Source of the DNA: an uncultured Chloracidobacterium sp.
Lineage (GTDB): Bacteria; Acidobacteriota; Blastocatellia; Pyrinomonadales; Pyrinomonadaceae
Assembly: GCA_936914845.1 (NCBI GenBank)
Contig: CAKZGE010000003.1
Coordinates: forward strand, 620,001-684,000
Length of the DNA: 64,000 bases
Direction: 5' to 3'
Both the position numbers and the translations under genes were made by a program. Position 1 is the first letter of the stretch. The number at the start of each line of letters is the position of its first letter. The notes beneath the pieces are model-generated. The model saw only the letters and a list, made by a program, of their open reading frames with translations. It did no database searches and was not told the origin of the DNA. This document shows positions 39,290 through 47,799 of this stretch, in pieces.

Positions 39290-40264
39290 ATGAGTTTGAA
39301 ATCTCTTATATTGATCGGAGGCATTTCTGTTCTGGCGGCGGGCTGCGGAGCCCCGGCGGCAAACAATACGGGTGTCAACAATTCTTCGACGCCGGCAAAT
39401 TCGTCGGCCTCGCCCGCGCCGCAAAAGCTTTCGGTGGTGGAGCGGCCGCAAAGTGTTAAAGATAAGATGGCTTCGCGTGGCGAACAGGACGAAGCAAAAC
39501 CTGTGCTGAAAGTTCTTGAACCAAAAGCCGGCTCGATCGTTGAAAGTTCGACGGTCAAGATCAAGCTCGAAATAAGCGGCGATCTGAAGGGTTATATGCC
39601 GCATATGGATCCGGAAACCAAAATGGGCAACCACATTCACGTGATCTTGGACAATCAGCCGTACGAGGCATATTACGATCTGGGGCATGAATTTGAATTG
39701 CGAAACGTGGCTGATGGCGAGCACACGCTGCGGTTCTTCCCTTCGCGTCCGTGGCACGAAAGCTACAAGAACGAAGGAGCGTTTCAAATGGTTCGATTTA
39801 CCGTAAAGAATGGAGGAGCCGACAGCGCTAAACCGGCGACGGTGGGAAATACGAACCAACAGATGTCAAATGCCCCGGCGAACGCCAACGGCCAGGCAAA
39901 TGTAAAACCGACGCCGGAAGGTAAAGATATGCAGAATTCGACCGCCGGAGCTGTTGATGCCGCAAAGCCTTTGCTTACCTACAGCAGGCCGAAAGGCGAA
40001 TATAAGGGTGCGGACGCCGACCCGATCATGATAGATTTCTGGCTTGCCAATGCAAAGCTGAAAGGTGACGGCGGAACGTTTCGGGTTCGTTGGTCGGTGG
40101 ATGGCAGCGAGCCGCAATATATCGATAAATGGGAACCGATCTGGCTGACGGGTTGGGCGGGCGGTAAGCACAATGTTAAGCTGGAGCTGGTGGACGACGC
40201 GGGAAATGTTGTCGATAACGGCGGTTACAATTCCACCACGAGAGAGATAACTGTTGTAAAATAG
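39290..40264 (+). CDS. Lipoprotein with two beta-sandwich domains
   Basis: A 324-residue lipoprotein with a clean lipobox (LAAGC, Cys18 or thereabouts) and an excellent AGGAGG site before the ATG. An Asn/Ser/Pro-rich tether follows. Domain one (about 62-175) has VLKVLEPKAGSIVESSTVKIKLEISGDL, HIHVILDNQPYEAYYDLGHEFEL and HTLRFFPSRPWHESYKN, similar to DUF4399-type sandwiches. After a second Asn/Pro linker, domain two (about 220-324) has FRVRWSVDGSEPQYIDKWEPIWLTGWAGGKHNVKLELVD. Function is unknown; it is anchored to a membrane facing the periplasm. Confidence 0.78.
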   Translation: MSLKSLILIGGISVLAAGCGAPAANNTGVNNSSTPANSSASPAPQKLSVVERPQSVKDKMASRGEQDEAKPVLKVLEPKAGSIVESSTVKIKLEISGDLKGYMPHMDPETKMGNHIHVILDNQPYEAYYDLGHEFELRNVADGEHTLRFFPSRPWHESYKNEGAFQMVRFTVKNGGADSAKPATVGNTNQQMSNAPANANGQANVKPTPEGKDMQNSTAGAVDAAKPLLTYSRPKGEYKGADADPIMIDFWLANAKLKGDGGTFRVRWSVDGSEPQYIDKWEPIWLTGWAGGKHNVKLELVDDAGNVVDNGGYNSTTREITVVK

Positions 40265-40278
40265 AACACCGATCGCGA

Positions 40279-40358
40279 GCAGGGACGACCCTGCGTTGCG
40301 GAACTTTTCGAATGGGACGGCCCTTTTGACCACAACGGTCAGGGGCCGTTCTTTTGTT
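40279..40358 (+). promoter_or_regulatory. Guanidine-II (mini-ykkC) riboswitch with terminator
   Basis: Two hairpins carry ACGR loops: GCAGGG-ACGA-CCCTGC (40279-40294) and GGG-ACGG-CCC (40314-40323), the signature of the guanidine-II class. ACGGCCC (40317-40323) can also pair with GGGCCGT (40343-40349), around GACC/GGTC (40328-40331, 40337-40340), giving a strong hairpin followed by TCTTTTGTT. Ligand binding to hairpin two would block this terminator. The gene downstream encodes a Gdx/SugE exporter, as known for this riboswitch. Confidence 0.85.
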
Positions 40359-40372
40359 ATTGGAGGATACTA

Positions 40373-40687
40373 ATGAATTGGATATATTTGCTGATCGCAG
40401 GGCTATTTGAGATCGGGTGGGCGATAGGTTTGAAATATACTGACGGCTGGTCGAAATTGGTGCCGAGTGTACTAACCGCGGCGGGCATGCTAGTCAGTTT
40501 CTACTTTTTGTCTTTGGCTGTGCGGACGCTGCCGATCGGCACGGCATATGCGGTGTGGACGGGGATCGGAACGGTTGGGGCGGCCATTTTGGGAATGATA
40601 ATTTTTGCCGAACCGGCTACCGCAGTGCGTATCGGTTGTATCGCGTTGATAGTTGCCGGCATCGTCGGGCTGAAGATGACGGCGTGA
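40373..40687 (+). CDS. gdx: Guanidinium exporter, SMR family
   Basis: A 104-residue small multidrug resistance protein with four transmembrane helices, also called SugE. Glu13 in IAGLFEIGWAIGLKYTDGW is the essential proton/substrate site; the second helix and LPIGTAYAVWTGIGTVGAAILGMIIF match the guanidinium-exporting subgroup. It works as an antiparallel dimer exchanging guanidinium for protons. GGAGG precedes the ATG. The guanidine-II riboswitch upstream strongly supports the substrate. Confidence 0.94.
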   Translation: MNWIYLLIAGLFEIGWAIGLKYTDGWSKLVPSVLTAAGMLVSFYFLSLAVRTLPIGTAYAVWTGIGTVGAAILGMIIFAEPATAVRIGCIALIVAGIVGLKMTA

Positions 40688-40696
40688 AGGCGGGGC

Positions 40697-42034
40697 TCAA
40701 TCCAGTTCGGAGATCCATTCGTCCCAGACCTTTAATGCTCTTTCAACCTGAAAAGCGTGGCGTTCTCGCTTTCGCCGATATTTTTTTCGCAGTTCGGGCG
40801 GCAAAGGTTCCAGCAGGCCGAATGTAATGTTCACGGGCTGAAAATTCTTTGTGTCCACCGAGGAAACATAGCGGCAGAGGGCACCGATAGCGGAAATGGA
40901 GGGAGCGGTCAGAAGCGGCCGTCCGTTAAGCGTACGAACGGCATTCCTTCCTGCCAGCCAACCGGTCGCAACTGATTCGACATAGCCTTCGACACCGGTG
41001 ATCTGTCCGGCGAAAAAGAGCTGCGGGTTGGTGCGGGCGGCGAGCGTTTCATTTAATATTTGCGGTGAATTGATGAACGTATTGCGATGGATCTGGCCAA
41101 ACTGCAGGAATTCGGCATTTTCGAGCCCCGGGATCAGTCGCAAAACGCGTTCCTGTTCTCCATACCGCAGGTGATTTTGAAATCCGACCAGCCCATAGGC
41201 GTCGGCCATCATATCTTCCTGGCGCAGTTGAACACAGGCATAGGCTTCTTCGCCCGTTTTGGGGTCGGGCAGCCCTTTAGGCTTCATCGGCCCGAACCGC
41301 AGAGTATCGACACCGCGGCGAGCGATCTCTTCTATCGGCAGGCAGCTTTCGAACCAACGGGTCTCTTCGAAACGCTTGAGCGGCACCGAACGGGCTTCGG
41401 TCAAAGCATCATAAAAGAGCTGATATTGGTCGGGCGACATCGGACAATTGATATAGTCATCGCCGCCTTTGCCGTAGCGGGCGGCTTTGAAGGCGATCGA
41501 CATATTGATCGAATCCGCCGCGACGATCGGCGCTATCGCATCATAGAAATACAACTGGTCGTCTCCGGTGAAGCGCATGATATCGGCGGTTAAAGCGTCA
41601 GACGTAAGAGGCCCGGTGGAGATAATGACCGGTGCGTTCGTTTCGTGCGGGATCGCGGTGATCTCTTCGCGAAGCACTGTTATGTTCGGATGAGCTTCGA
41701 TCTTGGCGGTGATGAGCTCGGCAAACCGTGCACGATCAACGGATAAAGCCGCTCCGGCCGGTACGCGTGTTTCTGCCGCGGCCGCCAGCACCAGCGAATT
41801 GCCGCGTCGCAATTCTTCTTTTAACAGGTAAGGGGCCGAACCCGGCTCGTCCGTTTTTAGCGAATTGGAGCAGACGATCTCTGCCAATTTGTCGGTGCGG
41901 TGAGCGGGGGTTTGCTGAATCGGCCGCATTTCATAAAGCTCTACCCGGGCACCGGCTTGGGCGGCTTGCCATGCTGCCTCGACACCGGCCAATCCGCCGC
42001 CGATCACTTTAATTGTATCTTTCATAAGGGTCAT
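40697..42034 (-). CDS. trmFO: Folate-dependent tRNA (uracil-5-)-methyltransferase TrmFO
   Basis: Makes m5U54 in the T-loop of tRNAs with methylenetetrahydrofolate and FAD. The 445 residues begin with the FAD motif VIGGGLAGVEAAWQAAQAG, then YEMRPIQQTPAHRTDKLAEIVCSNSLK with the family's Cys, and ITGVEGYVESVATGWLAGRNA near the C-terminus. The ATG at 42034 overlaps the dehydrogenase stop (ATGA); an ATG three codons on is the alternative. It converges with gdx 9 bp away. Confidence 0.96.
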   Translation of the reverse strand: MTLMKDTIKVIGGGLAGVEAAWQAAQAGARVELYEMRPIQQTPAHRTDKLAEIVCSNSLKTDEPGSAPYLLKEELRRGNSLVLAAAAETRVPAGAALSVDRARFAELITAKIEAHPNITVLREEITAIPHETNAPVIISTGPLTSDALTADIMRFTGDDQLYFYDAIAPIVAADSINMSIAFKAARYGKGGDDYINCPMSPDQYQLFYDALTEARSVPLKRFEETRWFESCLPIEEIARRGVDTLRFGPMKPKGLPDPKTGEEAYACVQLRQEDMMADAYGLVGFQNHLRYGEQERVLRLIPGLENAEFLQFGQIHRNTFINSPQILNETLAARTNPQLFFAGQITGVEGYVESVATGWLAGRNAVRTLNGRPLLTAPSISAIGALCRYVSSVDTKNFQPVNITFGLLEPLPPELRKKYRRKRERHAFQVERALKVWDEWISELD

Positions 42035-42981
42035 GGTCGCAAAAGTACTTTCAGAACGCCCGGCTGGGCCGCTCGTTCCATCGCGGCAACTCCGGCGTGG
42101 AGCGGGAATTCGTCAGAGATCAGGTGATTGACGTCCAAACGGTTATTAGCAAGCAATGAGACAGCCGGAGCAAAGCGGCCGCAGCGAGAGCCGACGATCG
42201 TTATTTCGTCCACGACTATCCGGGATGCGGGCCACGTCGGCGTGCCGTGAAAAGTTGATTTGAGAACGATCGTTCCGCGCGGCCGGACGAGTTCGACGGC
42301 GGACGAAAAGCCGCTTTCTGATCCGCTGGCTTCCACGACAACATCAAATTTTTTGCCGATGTTGCCAAGATTTTGCAAGAGCACAGTTTCCACATGCTCC
42401 GCACGAGCCAATTTTTCTGGATGTTTGCCGATCAGAAGCAGATCTTTTGACTTAGATGCCAGAGCCAATGCGCACAAAAGGCCAAGTTTGCCATCGCCGA
42501 TGACGGCAACAGAAGTTTCGGCGGCGATATTTACCTGTTCCGAGATGCCATAGGCGGCCGCCAGCGGTTCGGCGAAAACCGCTTCTTCGTCGGTAACGCT
42601 GTCCGGTACCAAAATAAGGTTTTCGGCCGGTAAGGAAAGATACTCGGCGTGGCATCCGTCCCGGCCATGAATGCCTAGCACCGTGCGGTCCGGGCAATGT
42701 CTCGGGTCGCCTCCGCGGCACAATACACACTTTCCACAGCCCGCATTTATTTCACCGACCACGCGTTTCCCGACCAGGTCCGGATGCTCCGGTGCGCTCT
42801 CCACGATACCGACGAATTCATGCCCGAGCGTGCCGTGAAAGCCGGCATATCCGCGAACTATCTCAAGATCCGTATTGCAGATTCCGGAGCAAAGAACGCG
42901 AACAAGACACTCTTCGGCTTTGGCCGGCGATGGCATTTCGACCATAAGCAGCCCGTTTTCTGTAAACCGCAAAGCTTTCAT
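42031..42981 (-). CDS. Zinc-dependent MDR alcohol dehydrogenase
   Basis: A 316-residue medium-chain dehydrogenase. Catalytic zinc ligands are suggested by CSGICNTDLEI (Cys) and GTLGHEFVG (His-Glu). The four Cys of the structural zinc are in NAGCGKCVLCRGGDPRHCPD. The NAD domain has VAVIGDGKLGLLCALALAS, with GDGKLG rather than GxGxxG. Similar proteins oxidise secondary alcohols or sugar alcohols and threonine. The last codons overlap the trmFO start, an unexpected pairing. Confidence 0.88.
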   Translation of the reverse strand: MKALRFTENGLLMVEMPSPAKAEECLVRVLCSGICNTDLEIVRGYAGFHGTLGHEFVGIVESAPEHPDLVGKRVVGEINAGCGKCVLCRGGDPRHCPDRTVLGIHGRDGCHAEYLSLPAENLILVPDSVTDEEAVFAEPLAAAYGISEQVNIAAETSVAVIGDGKLGLLCALALASKSKDLLLIGKHPEKLARAEHVETVLLQNLGNIGKKFDVVVEASGSESGFSSAVELVRPRGTIVLKSTFHGTPTWPASRIVVDEITIVGSRCGRFAPAVSLLANNRLDVNHLISDEFPLHAGVAAMERAAQPGVLKVLLRP

Positions 42982-43072
42982 TATCTTTTAGGCAGATGCC
43001 GTCAAAATTTACATTTCATTCGGCAAAACTTATAATTCCTACATCAATAAGATTAACATCGGCAGTAATAAT

Positions 43073-43684
43073 ATGAAATTTGGAATTATACGGTCTGGTC
43101 TTTTCACGGCCATCCTGGCATTTGCGGCCTTTGCCATCGGCTGCGGCGACGGCTCAAACAATACGGCCGGCAGCGGCCCGCAAAAGATAGACGATACGCT
43201 GGAGGCGGCATACACCCGGCTATATGATGCGGTCAAAAAGAAAGATACCGCCGCCATCGGCGAAGAGATGTCGCAAGAAACACTCAAATTCGCTGCCGGA
43301 GCTTCCGCTCGGATGAAAAAGCCGGTTGAAGAGGTGCTCGCGAATGGATTTACCGCCACCACCTTTTCCGATACGATCCCGGAAATGCGCGACCCGCGAA
43401 TAAAGGACAATTTCGGAGCCATCGAGGTCTGGAACGCTAAAGACCAGGTTTGGGAAGACGTGCTTTTTGTCGGCGAAAGGGGAAAATGGAAGCTGGCTTA
43501 TGGCGACGCTTTTAGCAATAAATTCAAATCGCCCGGCAAAGGCCAAGCAATGCGCGACCGCGAAGCTGCAAATGCGGCAGGGGCCACCCCAAATGCACCC
43601 AATGCCGGCAATAATTCGAATTCAAATACGAATGTAAAAGCGGTCGAGGTCGAACCTGAAGCAAAGGCCTCGCCGAAAAAATGA
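43073..43684 (+). CDS. Lipoprotein, NTF2/SnoaL-like
   Basis: A 203-residue lipoprotein (AFAIGC lipobox near residue 24). The mature domain (about 40-150) starts with DDTLEAAYTRLYDAVKKKDTAAIGEEMSQETLKFA, a helix-turn-helix pair typical of NTF2-like or DUF4878-type lipoproteins, then has beta strands (FGAIEVWNAKDQVWEDVLFVGERGKWKLAYG). The C-terminus is an Asn/Ala-rich disordered tail. Its stop overlaps the next ATG (ATGA at 43681). A TATAAT lies at 43031-43036. Confidence 0.72.
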   Translation: MKFGIIRSGLFTAILAFAAFAIGCGDGSNNTAGSGPQKIDDTLEAAYTRLYDAVKKKDTAAIGEEMSQETLKFAAGASARMKKPVEEVLANGFTATTFSDTIPEMRDPRIKDNFGAIEVWNAKDQVWEDVLFVGERGKWKLAYGDAFSNKFKSPGKGQAMRDREAANAAGATPNAPNAGNNSNSNTNVKAVEVEPEAKASPKK

Positions 43685-44025
43685 AAGCCGAAAGCATCCG
43701 CAGTATCATTGATCTTTACACAAAACACGGTTGGAAGCTCCGCCGTGTTCTGATCTCGGTGGAACTTAAGAAAGAGCTTGGGGCGAAAGCAGACGAGCTT
43801 TTCGCCGGTGCCGGCGTCGCCGCGTCGGATATAGATGCAGCGTGGTTTACACGAGATTCCCGGCCCGGTGTCACAGCTTGGGAAATACGGCAATTAACGC
43901 CCCAGCCTTTTGCCTTGGTCGAAGGCGAACACGACGGAGAGAACCAAGAAGCTTTTGAAGCGCGTCTGAGAGCGGCGGAAGACCGCATTCGCGAACGCCA
44001 CTTTGTAAATAGCACGGGACATTGA
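43681..44025 (+). CDS. Hypothetical protein coupled to the lipoprotein
   Basis: A 114-residue soluble protein overlapping the preceding stop by four bases. It has a helical start (IRSIIDLYTKHGWKLRRVLISVEL), an acidic middle and AWFTRDSRPGVTAWEIRQLTPQPFALVEGEHD. It ends in a charged helix. No motif is recognised, though tight coupling to a lipoprotein gene suggests a shared process. The downstream gap of about 100 bp holds nothing clear. Confidence 0.68.
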   Translation: MKAESIRSIIDLYTKHGWKLRRVLISVELKKELGAKADELFAGAGVAASDIDAAWFTRDSRPGVTAWEIRQLTPQPFALVEGEHDGENQEAFEARLRAAEDRIRERHFVNSTGH

Positions 44026-44127
44026 TCTTCCGCTTCGGTAATAAAACAGGCATTTATTTATCGACAAACGTCATCCAATGAATGTTTGACAAGCTCTGCT
44101 CAAAAGGAGCAAACTTAAACTGTTGAA

Positions 44128-44727
44128 ATGATGATCAAAGATCTCGGAACAGGTGTCGTAAATGCGTGGGAAGGTTTGCGGCCCGTTACAAAAAAACTTG
44201 TGGTCGGTGCTTTGAATAGCGGCTCCGCAGGTCTGCCTTCCGCCAAATTTTCTTACGATGCACACGCCGATTGGGAACTTAGCCGATTGCTGTCCGCACT
44301 TGACGAGCAAACGGGGAAAGCGGCCGATGCTCGTCGCCGCGAGATAGACGAATTGGCCGAAACGTGTGTCCGGCTGCTGGAAGAGCAGTCCGGTTCGGCC
44401 GAGGTTTTCATTCAGCTTGCCGAACGAGCCCTGCACCAACACGATTACGATCAATTTGAAAAGCTTTCCTACAAATTGTTTGAGCGGTTTTCGCCTTCGG
44501 AAATAGCAGAGGTGGTTCGCCAAGCCGAATTGCCGCACATTAAAGCTATCGGATATGAAACGCTGGTAATGCTGCCGGTGGCCGCGTTGCTTCCGCTGCT
44601 CGACGATTCCTTATATGCCGAGATCGCCATCTATGCGCTGGAACAAAAGGCATACGAATTTGAATCGGAAGAGGCCCGAGATCTGCTGGATCAGCTCGAA
44701 TATGAAGCCTCTATTAATCAGGGCTGA
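44128..44727 (+). CDS. Helical hypothetical protein, HEAT-like
   Basis: A 199-residue all-helical, acidic protein without signal or membrane segment. Helices such as ADARRREIDELAETCVRLLEEQSG, AEVFIQLAERALHQHDYDQFEKLSYKLFERF and LPVAALLPLLDDSLYAEIAIYALEQKA look like stacked alpha-alpha pairs (HEAT/TPR-like) but no repeat consensus is certain. Its function is unknown. Its 3' end overlaps the convergent phospholipase-like gene by 14 bp. Confidence 0.68.
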   Translation: MMIKDLGTGVVNAWEGLRPVTKKLVVGALNSGSAGLPSAKFSYDAHADWELSRLLSALDEQTGKAADARRREIDELAETCVRLLEEQSGSAEVFIQLAERALHQHDYDQFEKLSYKLFERFSPSEIAEVVRQAELPHIKAIGYETLVMLPVAALLPLLDDSLYAEIAIYALEQKAYEFESEEARDLLDQLEYEASINQG

Positions 44728-45094
44728 TCTCGGTGACCCGCCGTTTTCCAAAACCCCATCTGAATTTTGTCGGTAAAAAAGAGACGCCGCCGATGCGGAC
44801 CCCGAACCACATCATTGGAGCGGCAATGCGGTTCCAACGCCCGCGCGTTTGAGATACGCAGCGAAAAAGCCTTGCGTCGGATGCGGAACGCTCGCGTCGG
44901 GTTCCGCCCTGGTAATAATCACGGTCGTGCTCTTCGCAGCATCTGCGGTAATTGCCATCCGGAAAGAATGTACAGCCATCGCTTTTAAAAGCGGGCGGCA
45001 GTTTTCTCGCCGTCTGGGCCGAAACGGGAGCTGTACCGGCCGCCAAAAGCAAAAGGATGATGGTCGAACAAAATGTTTTAGCGGCCCGCTTCAT
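44714..45094 (-). CDS. Secreted phospholipase A2-like protein
   Basis: A 126-residue protein from the ATG at 45094, which begins a signal peptide (TIILLLLAAGTAPVSAQ). The mature part has DGCTFFPDGNYRRCCEEHDRDYYQGG. C52-C53-x-x-H56-D57-x-x-Y60 matches the catalytic CCxxHD-x-x-Y pattern of phospholipase A2, in which the His-Asp pair activates water; the calcium loop would be the preceding Gly/Cys region. The protein is short. It lies between the convergent helical gene and glyA (same strand, 7 bp after glyA). Confidence 0.75.
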   Translation of the reverse strand: MKRAAKTFCSTIILLLLAAGTAPVSAQTARKLPPAFKSDGCTFFPDGNYRRCCEEHDRDYYQGGTRRERSASDARLFRCVSQTRGRWNRIAAPMMWFGVRIGGVSFLPTKFRWGFGKRRVTEISPD

Positions 45095-45101
45095 CGAACG
45101 A

Positions 45102-46361
45102 TCAACCTGCATACATCGGAAAATTGGCCGTAAGATCAGCGACGCGGCGACGGACGCTTTCGCGGACACTTTCAGAGGCCGGTGCGGCTATCAATTCGGC
45201 GATCATCTTGCCGATCAGGCCCATCTCGGCTTCTTTCATCCCCCGCGTGGTCAGCGCCGGTGTGCCTAATCTTATGCCTGACGCAACAAAGGGCTTTTGT
45301 GTATCGAAGGGGATGGTATTTTTATTGACGGTGATATGTACGGCGTCTAATGCTGTTTCGGCCTCTTTGCCGGTGATCCCTTTTCCATTCTGATAAACAT
45401 CAACGAGGAGCAGGTGATTGTCCGTTCCGCCGGAAACTATGCGAAGACCGGCTTCGATAAGCGAAGCGGCTAGGGCTTGCGCATTTGCCAATATCTGCTG
45501 CTGGTAGATCTTGAATGAAGGCTGCAGGGCCTCTTTGAAAGAGACCGCTTTGGCGGCGATGACGTGCATCAGAGGGCCGCCTTGAACACCCGGGAAAACA
45601 CTGCGGTCAACGTCTTTGGCGTATTCCTCACGGCACATTATCAACCCGCCGCGAGGGCCGCGAAGTGTTTTGTGGGTCGTCGTGGTCACAAAATCACAAT
45701 GCGGGACCGGTGACGGATGAAGGCCTGTGGCTACCAATCCGGCAATGTGGGCAATATCGGCCATGACCTTAGCATCAACGCTACGGGCGATCTCGCCGAT
45801 CCGGGCGAAATCTATGGTCCGAGGATAGGCGGAGGCTCCGCAGATAAGCAATTTGGGCCGGTGTTCTTCTGCCAGTACCTGCAGTTCGTCATAATCGATC
45901 TGCTCCGTCTCTTTATCGACACCATAATCGGCAACTTTATAATTCAGGCCGGAAAAATTGAGCGGATGGCCGTGGGTCAGATGGCCCCCGTGTGAAAGGT
46001 TCATACCTAAAATGGTGTCACCGTGTTCCAGGGCCGTCAGCAGCACGGACATATTCGCCTGGGCACCGCTATGCGGTTGAACATTGGCGTGTTCGGCACC
46101 GAAGATCTGTTTTGCGCGGTCAATGGCGGCCCTTTCAACTACGTCGGCAAATTCGCATCCGCCATAGTAACGTTTGCCCGGATAGCCCTCGGCGTATTTG
46201 TTCGTAAAAACGGTACCCATTGCCTGAAGCACCGCATTCGAAACAAAATTCTCCGAAGCAATAAGCTCCAGGCCGTCCGCTTGCCGCTTGACCTCGTTTC
46301 CGATCGCACCGGCGATCACATCATCGACCGCCGCCAATTCTTCAGTGAAAAAATTGCTCAT
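45102..46361 (-). CDS. glyA: Serine hydroxymethyltransferase
   Basis: A PLP enzyme interconverting serine and glycine while charging tetrahydrofolate with a one-carbon unit. The 419 residues show LIASENFVSNAVLQAMGT, YAEGYPGKRYYGGCEFADVVE, the PLP Lys in TTTTHKTLRGPRGG, and IRLGTPALTTRGMKEAEM. Length and sequence are typical. The short gene downstream follows after 7 bp and is probably read from the same transcript. Confidence 0.97.
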   Translation of the reverse strand: MSNFFTEELAAVDDVIAGAIGNEVKRQADGLELIASENFVSNAVLQAMGTVFTNKYAEGYPGKRYYGGCEFADVVERAAIDRAKQIFGAEHANVQPHSGAQANMSVLLTALEHGDTILGMNLSHGGHLTHGHPLNFSGLNYKVADYGVDKETEQIDYDELQVLAEEHRPKLLICGASAYPRTIDFARIGEIARSVDAKVMADIAHIAGLVATGLHPSPVPHCDFVTTTTHKTLRGPRGGLIMCREEYAKDVDRSVFPGVQGGPLMHVIAAKAVSFKEALQPSFKIYQQQILANAQALAASLIEAGLRIVSGGTDNHLLLVDVYQNGKGITGKEAETALDAVHITVNKNTIPFDTQKPFVASGIRLGTPALTTRGMKEAEMGLIGKMIAELIAAPASESVRESVRRRVADLTANFPMYAG

Positions 46362-46449
46362 GTTGATTCGTATAATTCTACGACATATTTAAGGTCTATG
46401 CTATAACCCGTAAATTCTGCGGCGATAGACATTCTCCGGATGCCTAAGC

Positions 46450-47799
46450 CTACTTGCCGCCCTCATTGCGGCCGTATTCTTCGAGCTTTCGGTAGAGCGT
46501 TTTGCGGTCGAGACCGAGAACCTCCGCCGTTTTGGTTTTATTGCCTTGGTGCTGTTCCAGAGTTTGCAAAATATATTCCCGCTCTACTTCAGCAAGCGTG
46601 GCGTTGTCTGCGTGTCGCGGCTGTTCCTTATGAGCGGTGCCGGCGGTTATGCGGTCCGGCAGATCTTCCGCCGTAAGGATCGAGCCGCTTGAAAGGGCAA
46701 CCGAGCTTTCAAGCACGTTTTCAAGCTCGCGAACGTTTCCAGGCCACGAATAGGTTGTTAAAGCGGCAAGAGCATCAGCGGAAATAGAGAGCGTTATGCC
46801 GTCGCGTTTATGCTTTTTCAAGAAATGCTCGATCAGCAACGGAATATCAAAAATGCGTTCGCGAAGCGGCGGCACATGGATATGAATAACGTTCAGCCGC
46901 CAATATAGATCTTCACGAAAACTTCCGTCGGACACCGCAGATTCGAGATCGCGGTTGGTTGCGGCAATGACGCGAACATCGACGGACCGTTCACGGTTGT
47001 CGCCGATCCGGCGAATGGCATTTTCTTGCAGCGTACGCAAAAGTTTTGGCTGAACGGCCAGCGGAAGCTCGCCGATCTCATCCAAAAACAGCGTTCCTTC
47101 GTTGGCAGATTCAAAAAGACCGGTGCGTTCCTTGTGGGCTCCGGTAAATGCTTGGCCGGTGTGGCCGAACAATTCCGATTCGACCAATTCGGTTGGGATC
47201 GCCGAACAATTGACCGCAATGAATGGACCTTTTCGCGTCGAAGATTCATGCACTTCGCGAGCGACGAGCTCTTTTCCTGTTCCGGATTCGCCCGTTATCA
47301 GAATGTTGCTGTTGCTTTTTCCAGCCCGATTGATCAGATCAAGCAGATAGCGTACCTCTTTTGAAGCACCGATGATGCCGGAGGAAAGGGTCGAGGTTTC
47401 GCGACGGATCTTTGCCGAAGCTCGGGCAGAACGGGTAGATTTCAGTGCTGAAATAGCCGTTTCTATCAGATCGGAGGTTTGAAAAGGCTTTGTAATGTAT
47501 TGAAAAGCACCCTGTTTGACGAGGTCGACAGCCTGTTCGACCGAACCGAAGGCGGTGATAACGATGACCGCTGTTTCTGCTCTGTTTTCGCGGACGAGCC
47601 GCAAAAGTTCGTCGCCCTTGCATTCCGGCAATTGAATGTCGGTTATGATCAGGTCCAGAAATACCTTTTCATCTAGGATCAGCCGACCGGCTTCGCCGCC
47701 TGTGGCCGCCGAAAGTGTCTCAAAACCCGCGTCTTCAAACACCTCTGTAAGCAGCTCGCGCAGGTCGTCGTCATCCTCGATTATCAAGATCTTGTTCAT
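46450..47799 (-). CDS. NtrC-family sigma-54 response regulator
   Basis: A 449-residue regulator. Receiver (about 1-120) with ILIIEDDDDLREL and phospho-Asp in IITDIQLPE; AAA+ domain (about 145-380) with Walker A GESGTGKE, Walker B GTLFLDEIGE and an arginine-finger region; C-terminal Fis-type HTH (NATLAEVEREYILQTLEQHQGNKTKTAEVLGLDRKTLYRKL). The sigma-54 contact loop reads QAFTGA instead of GAFTGA. It should activate sigma-54 promoters when phosphorylated by the partner kinase, whose stop overlaps its ATG. Targets are unknown. Confidence 0.94.
   Translation of the reverse strand: MNKILIIEDDDDLRELLTEVFEDAGFETLSAATGGEAGRLILDEKVFLDLIITDIQLPECKGDELLRLVRENRAETAVIVITAFGSVEQAVDLVKQGAFQYITKPFQTSDLIETAISALKSTRSARASAKIRRETSTLSSGIIGASKEVRYLLDLINRAGKSNSNILITGESGTGKELVAREVHESSTRKGPFIAVNCSAIPTELVESELFGHTGQAFTGAHKERTGLFESANEGTLFLDEIGELPLAVQPKLLRTLQENAIRRIGDNRERSVDVRVIAATNRDLESAVSDGSFREDLYWRLNVIHIHVPPLRERIFDIPLLIEHFLKKHKRDGITLSISADALAALTTYSWPGNVRELENVLESSVALSSGSILTAEDLPDRITAGTAHKEQPRHADNATLAEVEREYILQTLEQHQGNKTKTAEVLGLDRKTLYRKLEEYGRNEGGK

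Noticed and set aside
38900..39859. 319-codon minus-strand frame across lipB and the lipoprotein gene
   Set aside because: Spans two real genes and their gap, Cys/Arg/His-rich, no signal or motif.
40265..40372. Guanidine-I (ykkC) riboswitch
   Set aside because: The conserved ykkC core is absent; the paired ACGR hairpins fit the guanidine-II class instead.
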